A stretch of 64,000 nucleotides of DNA from Harryflintia acetispora (GTDB lineage: Bacteria; Bacillota; Clostridia; Oscillospirales; Ruminococcaceae), in contig SLUK01000010.1 in NCBI GenBank assembly GCA_004340125.1, positions 62,001 to 126,000 on the forward strand. The letters are read 5' to 3'. Both the position numbers and the translations under genes were made by a program. Shown here one piece after another: positions 43,331-51,925 of this stretch. A model generated the notes under the pieces. That model saw only the letters and a list, made by a program, of their open reading frames with translations. It did not search any database and was not told where the DNA came from. Position 1 is the stretch's first letter; every line of letters begins with the position of its first letter.

Positions 43331-43965
43331 GCCCGGCACAGCCGCAGGGCCTCCTCGGCACAGGTCGCCGCGTCGGGGGTATAGCAATCGGCCCCCACCG
43401 AGTCGGCAAAGGCCTGGGTGACCGGCGCTCCGCCCACCATAAACTTGACCTTTTCGCGCAGGCCTGCATCCCGCAATGCCTGCTCGACCGATTTCATTTC
43501 CGTCATAGTGGTGGTCAGCAGGGCGCTGCAGCAGACGATGTCCGCGTCATGCTCCTGCGCCGCCTTTACGAACTGCTCGGCGCTGACGTTCACCCCCAGG
43601 TCCACCACCTGAAACCCTTTCCCCTCCAGCATGAGCTTGACCAGGTTCTTGCCAATGTCGTGGAGGTCCCCCTTCACCGTGCCGAGGATCACGCAGCCAG
43701 CGGACTCCACCCCCATCGCGGCCAGATGGGGCTTGAGCACGGCTATCCCGTTGTTCATGGCCCGCGCGGCGATGAGGACTTCGGGAACAAAGACCTCGTT
43801 GTTTCTAAATTTCTCCCCAATCACATCCATGCCCGCCAGCAGCCCCTGCTCCAGTATATCCTTGGGGGAACACCCATTTTCCAGGGCCTGCTGTACTTTT
43901 TCCTTTACCAGCGGAGCACGGCCCTTCTGCAGCAGCTCGCTGATCTCCAGCATGATATCGTCCAT
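43327..43965 (-). CDS. Corrinoid protein (methyltransferase B12-binding subunit)
   Basis: A 212-residue methyl carrier. An N-terminal helical cap domain (about 1-85, ILEQGLLAGMDVIGEKFRNN) is followed by a Rossmann-like B12-binding domain. The lower cobalt ligand motif D100-x-H102-x-x-G105 is intact (GDLHDIGKNLV). VDLGVNVSAEQFV and the C-terminal VGGAPVTQAFADSVGADCYT are as in MtbC/MttC-type proteins. GGGAGG precedes the ATG at 43965. It would accept a methyl group from a methyltransferase I and pass it on. Partners are most likely the UroD-family proteins flanking it. Confidence 0.93.
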   Translation of the reverse strand: MDDIMLEISELLQKGRAPLVKEKVQQALENGCSPKDILEQGLLAGMDVIGEKFRNNEVFVPEVLIAARAMNNGIAVLKPHLAAMGVESAGCVILGTVKGDLHDIGKNLVKLMLEGKGFQVVDLGVNVSAEQFVKAAQEHDADIVCCSALLTTTMTEMKSVEQALRDAGLREKVKFMVGGAPVTQAFADSVGADCYTPDAATCAEEALRLCRA

Positions 43966-44055
43966 TCCGATCCTCCCTTTCCATACCGTTTGACGATATA
44001 AGTTTACCTTTTCGCATCCGGTCAATGCTTGCATTATCTTTTGCCTTTTGGGAGA

Positions 44056-45276
44056 TTATTTATCGATTTCCCCCCGGGAATCCCGGAAGGCCTTGGGGGA
44101 CATGCCGACGAAGCGCTTAAAGACCTTGGTAAAATAGCTTTGGTCCTCGAACCCGCATAAATTGGCGATATCGATCAGCCGGGCGTTGCCATCCAGCAGC
44201 ATCATCTTGCTCTTCTCAACGCGCACCTTGTTGATATAATGCGAGAGATGGTAGCCGCTCTCTTCTCGGAAGATGCTGCTGAGGTAAGACTTGCTCAGGT
44301 ATACGCTGCCGGCGATCTCATCCAGCGTCAGCTTCTTGTCATAATTGTTTTTGACATATTCCATTACCTTGAACACCACGTCGGAGTGCTTGACCTGGGA
44401 GAAGTCGAACGAATAGCTGATGAACCGGTGCATGATCCCGGTGATCCAGACGCTCAGGTCCTCCATGCTGTCCATCTGCTCGATCGCGCGGATATAGCTG
44501 GTGTTGCAGCAGAATATCTCATTGATGTCGGCCCCCGCATCGATGGCCGCGCGGGAGAGCAGCACCACCAGCTCCATGATCCTGGCCTTGCTCTGCTCCA
44601 GGTCGAATTCACTGGCCAGAAAGACCTGGCCCAGCAGCTGGTTGAGCAGCAGCTTGGAGCCGTCCTTGTCCCGCTGGCGGATGAACTGCTGAAGCTGCCG
44701 TTCATACTCGATGGGATAGCTGTGGCCCTCGTCCCGGCGGTAAAGGGTCTGCACATTATAGAGGGTCTTGAGAATCTCCTCCTGCTCGTAGATAAAGGAG
44801 CCGACCTTTCCATGAGGCACCCCGCAGGCGTGCGCCGCCACCGAGGAGAGCACCGCTACCAGATCGTTGACCCGTGCCGTGGAAAAATTGGGCAGGCCGG
44901 CGGTGCGCTCCCGCACGGCATCGTCGGGGATGTCCGCCAGGTTGTCCTCCAGCGGGCCCATGACCAGCGGCCCCGCCACGATGGCCCCGCACAGCTCCCC
45001 CTGCTCGCAGGAGATGGACGAGGCCGCAAAGACGAGGCCCATCGGGCAGTAATAGACATAGCTGCCGTTCCAGCGGTAGGCCTCGCTCGCCCCGTAGAGA
45101 TAGGTGTTGATGATGTCCCGGCGCTCATGCCGGCATTGCCCGCAGAAAAACAGGCGCTCCTCACACGTTTCCACCAGGCGCTCTTCCCTTGTGTCCACCA
45201 CCACGCACTGCACCCCGCAGAGGTTTTCAAAATGCCTGGCGCACTGGAGAACGCGCTCCTGCAGCTCCTTTTGCAT
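44056..45276 (-). CDS. AraC-family regulator with PocR sensor domain
   Basis: A 406-residue activator. The N-terminal PocR-type ligand-binding domain (about 1-170) carries Cys-rich FFCGQCRHERRD and the YYCPMGLVFAASSI segment. A helical linker follows. The C-terminal double HTH of the AraC family (about 305-400) contains LTLDEIAGSVYLSKSYLSSI and IANLCGFEDQSYFTKVFKRF. GAGGAGG lies 7 bases before ATG 45276. PocR domains are thought to sense small organic molecules, for example propanediol. Here it probably senses the methyl substrate and activates the corrinoid genes. Confidence 0.92.
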   Translation of the reverse strand: MQKELQERVLQCARHFENLCGVQCVVVDTREERLVETCEERLFFCGQCRHERRDIINTYLYGASEAYRWNGSYVYYCPMGLVFAASSISCEQGELCGAIVAGPLVMGPLEDNLADIPDDAVRERTAGLPNFSTARVNDLVAVLSSVAAHACGVPHGKVGSFIYEQEEILKTLYNVQTLYRRDEGHSYPIEYERQLQQFIRQRDKDGSKLLLNQLLGQVFLASEFDLEQSKARIMELVVLLSRAAIDAGADINEIFCCNTSYIRAIEQMDSMEDLSVWITGIMHRFISYSFDFSQVKHSDVVFKVMEYVKNNYDKKLTLDEIAGSVYLSKSYLSSIFREESGYHLSHYINKVRVEKSKMMLLDGNARLIDIANLCGFEDQSYFTKVFKRFVGMSPKAFRDSRGEIDK

Positions 45277-45316
45277 GCCCTTTCCTCCTCTCCCTGTGCT
45301 CATCCCGCCGGCGGGA

Positions 45317-46819
45317 TCAAAACATCATGTGTTCCACGTAGCGTTCCATGAAATCCGGGTCCTGCGAGAGCTCCAGGTGGACGGCCTCTTTTGAGATCGC
45401 CAGGGCGCGCCGGCGCCCCTCCTCCCGCAGCAGGATGGCGGCCGCGCCCAGCAGCGCGGCGTTGCCCAGCCCCTCGGCCCTCGGAGCCAGCCGAGGGGGG
45501 ATCAGGCCGATGGCGCCGGCGCTCTTTGGATTGAGACAGCTCCCAAATCCCCCGGCAAGGTAGAGCGTTTCCACCTGCTCCGGCAGGACGCCGGCGCGGG
45601 AGAGCAAGGTCTCCATCCCTGCCCGGATGGCGGATTTGGCCAGCTGCAGATTGCGGATATCCCGCTGGGTCAGGGCGATTTTGGAGTCGCCGATCTCCAT
45701 CGAGGGCTGGGGCTCCCCATCCTTGACAAGAAGCCCCGACTCGTCGAGCAGGCGAAGCGCCTGAAACGCCGCCGCCGCATCCAGCAGCCCGCTGCCGCAG
45801 ACCCCCCTGGGCGTCCCTCCCAGGGTCTCCCATTTGAGCTGCCCCTCCTGCAGAAAGACCTTCGAGATGGCGCCGCCGATCCCCGGCATCCCGCAGGAGA
45901 TGCCCCCGCCCTCGAAGGCCGGTCCCGCCGCCGTGGAGCAGCAGAGCAGCTTCCCGTTTAAAGAAAGGAACATTTCCCCGTTGGTGCCGATGTCCCCGAG
46001 AAGCCGCACTGGCCCCGGGCGGTCGAGGTCCGCCGCCAGGGCGGCGGCCACGGCGTCCGCCCCCACGTACCCAGCTATACAGCGCGGGAGGTGGATGCGC
46101 GCCCCTGCGGCCCCGAGCCCCAGATCCTGCGCGCCGTACCATCCTCCGAAGTAATCCCCCGGTTCGAAGGGAAATACCGCAAGGCCCTGCGGGTCCTCTC
46201 CCGCGAGCAGGGTGAGCATGGCGGTGTTGCCGACGATCACTCCCTCTTCGAGGGAACCGGGGGAGATGCCGGCCTGCCGGCAGGCCTCTTTAATCAGCTC
46301 GTCGAGGCATCCGGCGGCCAGGTCCTGCAGCTCTTGCCCCCGGCCCTCCAGGGCGCTTTCGATCCGGGAAATCACATCCGCTCCGAACGCGCCTTGGGGA
46401 TTGGGCATGGCCCGCTCGCCCAAAAGGCTGCCGTCGCCCCTCCATACCTGCGCCACCACGGTGGTGGTGCCGAGGTCCGCGGTAAAGCCGTATTTTCCGT
46501 CCATGTCTCTGCGTAGCTTGCGCAGCGGGCCGGTAAGCTGCCCGTGCGCGCTTTGAATGTGCATCTCGTCCGTCTGGAAGAGTACCTTCACCTCGCAGAG
46601 GCCGGTCCCTCTGGCCTGGCAGGCCAGGCGTATCCCCTGCGCGAGCTCCTCTGAAGAAAGCAGGCGCCGCTCGTCCCCGGTCGGGGGAAGCCATTCGCCC
46701 GCCAGCGTTTGAATTCTGCATTTCCCGCAGCTTCCCCGTCCCCCGCAGGGAGTGAGCAAAATGTTCTGCCCCTTCAGGGCGTCGGCGACGGTGTCTCCAT
46801 TTCGGCAGTCTATCTTCAT
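45317..46819 (-). CDS. RACo-type corrinoid activation protein (ferredoxin plus ASKHA/DUF4445)
   Basis: A 500-residue reductive activator that returns inactive Co(II) corrinoid to Co(I) with ATP. The N-terminal plant-type [2Fe-2S] domain has Cys25, Cys31, Cys34 and Cys67 (CGGRGSCGKC). The ASKHA domain follows with GFTADLGTTTVVAQVW, ADVISRIESAL, LGDIGTNGEM and IPTLYLAGGFGSCLNP-like segments. AAGGAAGG precedes the ATG at 46819. It is the first gene of the minus-strand run RACo, PocR-AraC, corrinoid protein, DUF1638. Its presence shows that the corrinoid protein works in a methyl-transfer cycle prone to oxidation. Confidence 0.92.
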   Translation of the reverse strand: MKIDCRNGDTVADALKGQNILLTPCGGRGSCGKCRIQTLAGEWLPPTGDERRLLSSEELAQGIRLACQARGTGLCEVKVLFQTDEMHIQSAHGQLTGPLRKLRRDMDGKYGFTADLGTTTVVAQVWRGDGSLLGERAMPNPQGAFGADVISRIESALEGRGQELQDLAAGCLDELIKEACRQAGISPGSLEEGVIVGNTAMLTLLAGEDPQGLAVFPFEPGDYFGGWYGAQDLGLGAAGARIHLPRCIAGYVGADAVAAALAADLDRPGPVRLLGDIGTNGEMFLSLNGKLLCCSTAAGPAFEGGGISCGMPGIGGAISKVFLQEGQLKWETLGGTPRGVCGSGLLDAAAAFQALRLLDESGLLVKDGEPQPSMEIGDSKIALTQRDIRNLQLAKSAIRAGMETLLSRAGVLPEQVETLYLAGGFGSCLNPKSAGAIGLIPPRLAPRAEGLGNAALLGAAAILLREEGRRRALAISKEAVHLELSQDPDFMERYVEHMMF

Positions 46820-47070
46820 GGCGCGCCTTCCTTTCCTCTTTGCCGCAGGATACAAAACCAGTAGTTTCCTTTACCTGTCTAAGAATAAGGATAGGAGAAA
46901 CCGGCCGCTCTTGATTGTAATTTTTTCAGTAATTTTGCAGTATATTTGGAAGAATTTCAGCCGCGAAAACACCCGTAAATTCTACCAAAAACACACAGTT
47001 AATACCAAACAAAACCGCATCGGATGTGATAAGATTCAAACAATAAATTTATCTGCGAGAGGAGCTTTGC

Positions 47071-48093
47071 ATGATGAGCCAGAATATGGCGGTTTGGCTG
47101 CAAAATGTCATAAAGGCGGCAAATAAACGTCCGATGCCGATCTTATCCTTCCCCTCGGTCCAGCTGTTGGGGATCAGCGTGGAGGACCTGATCGGCAGCA
47201 GCGACCTTCAGGCCAGGGGGATGAAGGCGGTCGCCGACGCGGCGCCGTCCTTGGCCTCTGTGAGCATGATGGACCTCTCGGTGGAGGCGCAGGCCTTCGG
47301 CTCCAGCATCCATTTCTCCCCGGACGAGGTCCCGACGGTGGTGGGACGGATCATAGAAAGCCCCGAGGACGCCGAGGCCCTTGCCATACCGGATCTTGAA
47401 ACGGCGCGGTGCGGACTCTATGTCGAAGCCATCCGCAAGGCCTGCGGCCTCATCACCGACCGGCCGGTCCTTGCCGGGATGATCGGCCCCTTCTCCCTGG
47501 CCGGCCGGCTGATGGACGTCACGGAAATCATGGTGTGCTGCTATACCGACCCGCAGCTGGTCCACTGCGTTATGGAAAAGGTCACCGCCTTCCTGACCAC
47601 CTATGCCCTTGCCTACCGGGGGACGGGGGCGGGCGGCGTTTTGATGGCCGAGCCTCTCGCCGGTCTGCTCTCCCCGGAGCTGGAGCAGGAGTTCTCCACC
47701 CCCTATGTCAAGCGGATCGTCAGCGCGGTGCAGACGGAGAGCTTCCTGGTGGGCTACCACAACTGCGGGAACAACGTGGTGCCCATGGCGGAATCCCTGT
47801 ATGACATCGGCGCGGCTTTTTACCACTTCGGCGACTCCATCCGCCTGAAAGACATGCTGGCGCTCTCCCCGCCAAACGTCCCGGTCATGGGCAACATCAG
47901 CCCCTCCGGGGAATTCCTGGGCGGCACGCCGGAATCGGTCCGCCGCGCGGTGTACAGCCTGATGGAGGAGTGCCGCGAATATCCCAATTTTGTCCTTTCC
48001 TCCGGCTGCGACATCCCGCCGAAAACCCCTTGGGAGAACATTCGCGCCTTCTTTGCCGCCGCCGGGGATTACTCGTTGGGGCGGGCGCTGTGA
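47071..48093 (+). CDS. MtaA/MtbA-like (UroD-family) methylcobamide methyltransferase
   Basis: A 340-residue TIM-barrel methyltransferase. The zinc ligands of the MtaA/CmuA type are intact: His230-Asn-Cys232 (YHNCGN) and Cys313 (SSGCDIPP). Other landmarks are MDLSVEAQAFGSSIHFSPDE and GPFSLAGRLMDVTEIM. GAGGAG lies 6 bases before the ATG. It is divergent from the RACo gene across a 251-base AT-rich region, with a possible TAAGAT -10 near 47030 and no good -35, as expected for AraC-dependent activation. In bacteria without coenzyme M, such proteins may act as methyltransferase I, or pass the methyl to another thiol or tetrahydrofolate carrier. Confidence 0.87.
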   Translation: MMSQNMAVWLQNVIKAANKRPMPILSFPSVQLLGISVEDLIGSSDLQARGMKAVADAAPSLASVSMMDLSVEAQAFGSSIHFSPDEVPTVVGRIIESPEDAEALAIPDLETARCGLYVEAIRKACGLITDRPVLAGMIGPFSLAGRLMDVTEIMVCCYTDPQLVHCVMEKVTAFLTTYALAYRGTGAGGVLMAEPLAGLLSPELEQEFSTPYVKRIVSAVQTESFLVGYHNCGNNVVPMAESLYDIGAAFYHFGDSIRLKDMLALSPPNVPVMGNISPSGEFLGGTPESVRRAVYSLMEECREYPNFVLSSGCDIPPKTPWENIRAFFAAAGDYSLGRAL

Positions 48094-48216
48094 GCCTGGA
48101 AAGCCCTATTCTATCTGCCATTATGCCAGAATAAAATATTGCGCAAAACTGTTTTTTTTCATAATAGTGGAATAACTTATGCTTATTTTTCACCCCGGCC
48201 TTCGTCATACAAAGAA

Positions 48217-48249
48217 ACTCCCCCGGCCCGCTGTGCGGGCCGGGGGAGT
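48217..48249. terminator. Bidirectional intrinsic terminator
   Basis: Stem ACTCCCCCGGCCCGC / GCGGGCCGGGGGAGT with T-rich flanks on both sides, between the convergent methyltransferase and acetyltransferase genes. Confidence 0.88.
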
Positions 48250-48264
48250 CTTTCATTCTTCGTA

Positions 48265-48888
48265 TCAGCGCACCATACAATATTGGTGCAGCGCGCCGCT
48301 CCCGAGCTCCAGAACCGTCTGGAAGCCGAAGCGCTGGTAGATCGCGACGTTGCGCGGGTTGTGGGTCTCGAGCGTCGCGCTGTAGCGCCGCTGCTCGGCA
48401 TACTGCAAAAACGGCTCCATCAGCTTGCGGGCGACCCCTTTTCCTCTGGCGCTCTGGCGCACGGCCAGCAAATCAAGATGCACGTCCGGCGCGTCAATGG
48501 CGCCGCGCACCCAGTCGGAGGTCAAAAACTGCTTGTTCTTACGGAATTTTCGGAAGGTGCGAAGGCTTGGATCGCTGCGCAGCACCTCGAAATATTCGAG
48601 CAGCTCATAGCGCAGCCCGTCGAAGCGGTAACGCAGTGCATTGTGCTCGTCGCTGTCGTCGAACACGACGATCGCGCCGTTCATCTCTTCGCTGTCGGCG
48701 AAGGCGTGGCAGTAGTCGAAATAGCGTCCCAGGTAGCATCGGAAGTAACGCGGCAGCAGCTTCTCCCGAACGGTTTCGTCCGGGATCAGTTTCTGGTACA
48801 GCGGGTCCTGCATAAAACTATCGGACATCAGCTCCACGAGCCGGCCGATATCTTTTCTCTCCAAGCGAACGAGTCCTTGGATCAACAT
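48265..48888 (-). CDS. GNAT-family N-acetyltransferase
   Basis: A 207-residue acyl-CoA-dependent transferase. The acetyl-CoA binding motif is LLAVRQSARGKGVARKLMEP (about 142-161), followed by ETHNPRNVAIYQRFGFQTVL, as in the GNAT fold. The ATG at 48888 has AAAGGTG 9 bases upstream. It is a single gene with its own promoter about 140 bases upstream and a strong terminator. The substrate is unknown. Confidence 0.88.
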   Translation of the reverse strand: MLIQGLVRLERKDIGRLVELMSDSFMQDPLYQKLIPDETVREKLLPRYFRCYLGRYFDYCHAFADSEEMNGAIVVFDDSDEHNALRYRFDGLRYELLEYFEVLRSDPSLRTFRKFRKNKQFLTSDWVRGAIDAPDVHLDLLAVRQSARGKGVARKLMEPFLQYAEQRRYSATLETHNPRNVAIYQRFGFQTVLELGSGALHQYCMVR

Positions 48889-49302
48889 GATTTCACACAC
48901 CTTTAAATAATTGGCCTAAGGCCGTATATACCCGATTGAATAAGCTTGCGGCAAGCCAAGCTAGCGCATGGTTCCACCCCTAACGAAGGAAATTTTGCCG
49001 CCACGTGTGTGATGTTACCTGTAAGATAAGTATAGCACGGCCGCCTGCGGGCGCGCAAACGGGAGAAAACACGATATCCCGCAAAAAATCCGGGGGTTTC
49101 CGCGGGCAGGCGAAATGGCCTTCGGCTTTCGCAAACCTCCTCGGAATCCCTCTGATTCCCACAGCCCGATCCGGCGGCCGGCGTTTTGGAAGCCCCGGGG
49201 CGCCCCGTCACCCCCGGACACGGTGGGATAACCCCGGACGAGTAGGTTTCAAAAATCGGGCAAAACAACGGTTTTTGGGGCTTTTTTCTCGTTTTCCCGC
49301 GC
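48889..49302. other. Gene-free stretch with a minus-strand leader and divergent promoters
   Basis: No supported gene. The minus strand carries a 140-base leader to the acetyltransferase. It includes GGGTGGAACC, reminiscent of the T-box antiterminator box, and a CTTGGCTTGCCGCAAG hairpin. The rest is GC-rich with no recognised RNA family. Confidence 0.45.
49029..49058 (-). promoter_or_regulatory. Promoter of the acetyltransferase gene
   Basis: Minus-strand TTGCGC (49058-49053), 18-base spacer and TATACT (49034-49029). Confidence 0.5.
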
Positions 49303-49332
49303 TTGTTAATTTGCTGGCAACTGTGGTACAAT
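49303..49332 (+). promoter_or_regulatory. Promoter of the nfeD-SPFH operon
   Basis: TTGTTA (49303-49308), 18-base spacer and TACAAT (49327-49332). The 110-base leader that follows contains AACGAA/TTCGTT and CGATGTACATCG complementary segments and could be structured. Confidence 0.65.
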
Positions 49333-49445
49333 AATCTCACAACGAAAGAAACTTCGATGTACATCGTCAAACGCTTCGTTGCACAGGGCTCTAAAAGGTC
49401 CGCAAGGCCCCCTATGGGCGCTGTAGAAAGGGTAAGGTAACGCGT

Positions 49446-49892
49446 ATGAATCCAAACGTCTTATACCCCGTTTTATGGCTGGTGCTCGCGGTGATCCTCG
49501 CAATCGCCGAGGCGGCCACCGTCCAGCTGGTATCGATCTGGTTCGCATTGGGCGCGGCGATCACCGCGCTGCTCTCGCTGACCGGGCTTCCGCCCGCGAT
49601 CCAATTTGCCTGCTTCGTGCTGATCTCCTGCGTCGCGCTGCTGCTCAGCCGCCCGCTGGCGCACCGCCTGCTGGGTGCTAAAAAGCAGAAGACCAACGCG
49701 GACGCCGTCGTCGGGATGGAAGGGATCGTCACCGAGCCGATCGACAACCTGCACGAGCAGGGCCGGGTCCTGGTAAACGGCCTGAGCTGGTCGGCGCGCA
49801 GCGCCGGCGGCGAGGCCATCGAAAAGGACCAAACCGTGCGCGTCGAAAAAATCGACGGCGTAAAACTGATCGTGCGCAAACTGTCCGTTTAA
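49446..49892 (+). CDS. NfeD-family membrane protein
   Basis: A 148-residue protein with two or three N-terminal helices (about 8-75) and a C-terminal OB-fold domain (GMEGIVTEPIDNLHEQGRVLVNGLSWSA). This is the short NfeD form that lacks the ClpP-like protease. It lies 44 bases upstream of an SPFH/band-7 gene, the usual partner of NfeD, and shares its promoter. The pair probably organises membrane microdomains; the molecular role is not settled. Confidence 0.9.
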   Translation: MNPNVLYPVLWLVLAVILAIAEAATVQLVSIWFALGAAITALLSLTGLPPAIQFACFVLISCVALLLSRPLAHRLLGAKKQKTNADAVVGMEGIVTEPIDNLHEQGRVLVNGLSWSARSAGGEAIEKDQTVRVEKIDGVKLIVRKLSV

Positions 49893-49936
49893 GCGTCTGA
49901 TACGCCATACACTCAAAACACTGAGGAGGAAACAAA

Positions 49937-50857
49937 ATGCCCGTCATCGTCATTCTCGTCCTGATACTCTTGGTCCTGATCCTGGTCATTTCAAACATCA
50001 AGATCGTCCCACAGGCCAACGCCTACGTCGTCGAGCGCCTCGGCGCCTACTACGCCACCTGGGAGACCGGGCTGCATCTCAAGATACCGTTTATCGACCG
50101 GGTCGCCAAAAGGGTCAGCCTCAAGGAGATGGTGGTCGACTTCAAGCCCCAACCGGTTATCACCAAGGACAACGTCACCATGCAGATTGACAACGTCGTC
50201 TTCTACCAGGTCACCGACCCGAAGCTCTTTACCTACGGCGTCGAGCGTCCGATCTCGGCCATCGAAAACCTGACCGCCACCACCCTGCGTAACATCATCG
50301 GCGAGATGGAGCTCGACCATACCCTGACCTCGCGCGACGTGATCAACACCAAGATCACCACCATCCTGGACAGCGCCACCGACAAGTGGGGGATCAAGGT
50401 CAACCGGGTCGAGCTCAAGAACATCATGCCGCCCGCCGAAATCCAGGATGCGATGGAGAAGCAGATGAAGGCCGAGCGCGAGCGCCGTGAATCCATCCTG
50501 CGCGCCGAGGGCGAGAAGCGCAGCCAGATCCTGGTAGCCGAAGGCGAGAAGGAATCCCAGATCCTGCGCGCCCAGGCCGAAAAGGAAGCGGCCATCCTGC
50601 GCGCCGACGCGGTCAAGCAGCAGAAGATCCTGGAGGCCCAGGGTGAGGCGCAAGCCATCGAGATGGTCCAGAAGGCCACCGCGGACGGCCTCAAGATGCT
50701 CAACGAAGCCAATCCCACCTCGCCGGTCCTCACCGTCAAGAGCCTCGAGGCCCTGGCCAAAGTTGCGGACGGCAAGGCCACCAAGATCATCATCCCCAGC
50801 GAGATCCAGGGCCTGGCGGGCCTGGCCGCCAGCGCTAAGGAAATCTTTAAAGACTAA
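49937..50857 (+). CDS. SPFH/band 7 (stomatin/paraslipin-like) protein
   Basis: A 306-residue membrane-associated scaffold protein. It has one N-terminal helix (IVILVLILLVLILVISNI), an SPFH domain (about 20-190, with VVERLGAYYATWETGLHLKI and LRNIIGEMELDHTLTSRDVI) and a long Glu/Ala/Lys coiled coil (about 180-250), with repeats of the E(G/A)EK(E/R)SQIL type. GGAGG precedes the ATG. It is encoded with NfeD and followed by a strong terminator. Confidence 0.94.
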   Translation: MPVIVILVLILLVLILVISNIKIVPQANAYVVERLGAYYATWETGLHLKIPFIDRVAKRVSLKEMVVDFKPQPVITKDNVTMQIDNVVFYQVTDPKLFTYGVERPISAIENLTATTLRNIIGEMELDHTLTSRDVINTKITTILDSATDKWGIKVNRVELKNIMPPAEIQDAMEKQMKAERERRESILRAEGEKRSQILVAEGEKESQILRAQAEKEAAILRADAVKQQKILEAQGEAQAIEMVQKATADGLKMLNEANPTSPVLTVKSLEALAKVADGKATKIIIPSEIQGLAGLAASAKEIFKD

Positions 50858-50864
50858 TTATACC

Positions 50865-50898
50865 AAATGGCCCGGACTATTGGTCCGGGCCATTTTTA
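50865..50898 (+). terminator. Intrinsic terminator of the nfeD-SPFH operon
   Basis: Stem AAATGGCCCGGAC/GTCCGGGCCATTT (one mismatch region at the loop) followed by T residues. Confidence 0.9.
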
Positions 50899-51249
50899 TG
50901 CAATCACAGGCTGCACAGGCGGGGGAATTCCCGTTTTGGGCAAAATAATACCCGGCCAGAGGAGAGGCCGGGCGGCTGCCCGCATAACGGGCAAAGTTTT
51001 GATTTTAAAGTTAAGAGGAAGAAACTCCAGCTTCACAAGGTTTTCCTTACAAGCTCTTGTTCCTTGTGGCTATAGTATACCGCACCGGGGCCCTTCCATT
51101 CATCCTTTTTTGGTGAAAAGACGGTTACAAACCGGTAACCCGCACCCCGCCACTGATTACATTTTTTAACCGAACGGGCCCGTCATGCGCCGTCCCTGTC
51201 ATTTTTGGCTTCGGTTTCCGTTACCGGACAGGCAGTTTTTTCCTGCGCG
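50899..51249. other. Gene-free stretch with hairpins
   Basis: No supported gene. It contains CCCGGCC/GGCCGGG (about 50951-50970) and a longer complementary pair CACAAGG/CCTTGTG (about 51034-51067) beside an AT-rich TATAGTATACC. These could belong to a small RNA, but no promoter with good spacing was found. Confidence 0.4.
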
Positions 51250-51603
51250 CTAACTGATGTAATCCTCGATCAGGGTCACCAGCGTCTGATAATCCGGGAC
51301 ATAGATCCCGCTCTCCAGCTGGCGCTGGTCGTATTCGGGCAGCACCGCCACCGGCACGTCGAAGATCATCTTGGGCTCGCTCTCCTGCGGAAGGAAGACC
51401 GCAATCCGCCCGTCCTGCGCGCGCAGGATATACTGGTAATCCTCCGGGATTTCCCCTTCCCCTTCGATCGGCAGGTCGGTCACCGGGCGCTGGGCTTCCT
51501 GCCCGGCGCGGGTATTCAGGTTATAGCTATAGACGGAAAATACCCCGATCACGATTGCGAAGATCAGCGCGCCCGCGGTCCAGAGCCCCGTGCTGCGTTT
51601 CAT
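51250..51603 (-). CDS. Membrane-anchored protein with BofC C-terminal-like domain
   Basis: A 117-residue protein with an N-terminal helix (about 6-27) and a short extracytoplasmic domain: YQYILRAQDGRIAVFLPQ and LPEYDQRQLESGIYVPDYQT, ending in LIEDYIS. The 'GRIAVF ... L..GI ... L..LIEDY.S' pattern resembles the C-terminal domain of BofC, the intermembrane regulator of sigma-K processing. Because many Clostridia carry such short proteins, a sporulation role is plausible but unproven. The start at 51603 is preceded by AAGGGGATGG. Confidence 0.65.
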   Translation of the reverse strand: MKRSTGLWTAGALIFAIVIGVFSVYSYNLNTRAGQEAQRPVTDLPIEGEGEIPEDYQYILRAQDGRIAVFLPQESEPKMIFDVPVAVLPEYDQRQLESGIYVPDYQTLVTLIEDYIS

Positions 51604-51786
51604 TTGGTTCCATCCCCTTTGCCAAAAAGGCTGCCGCCCCTTTAGGGGGCACAGCGGTTCAAAGATAATATGGACCGCTTTTTTTATTTTATGCGCCGCG
51701 GCCCCGCCTTGTCCGTGAAAGGCTTCGCGCGGGGGCGGCGCCATAAAAGAACGTTTAATAAAAATTCACACAATTGCCCCCTACTG

Positions 51787-51795
51787 TGCTATAAT
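51787..51795 (+). promoter_or_regulatory. Extended -10 promoter of the class A PBP gene
   Basis: TGCTATAAT-type extended -10 (TG at 51787, TATAAT at 51790-51795), about 130 bases before the PBP start. The -35 is weak. The rest of the 320-base gap holds no gene. Confidence 0.5.
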
Positions 51796-51925
51796 GTATT
51801 TTGTATCGGCATGACTAATTCTATTCGCGAAAGCCCAAGCTATAGCTGTGTGTCGCTTCTTCCGTACATAACCTGCACGGCCGGATTCGGAATGACCCGC
51901 GCTATTGCTTTTCATGGAGGTCATT

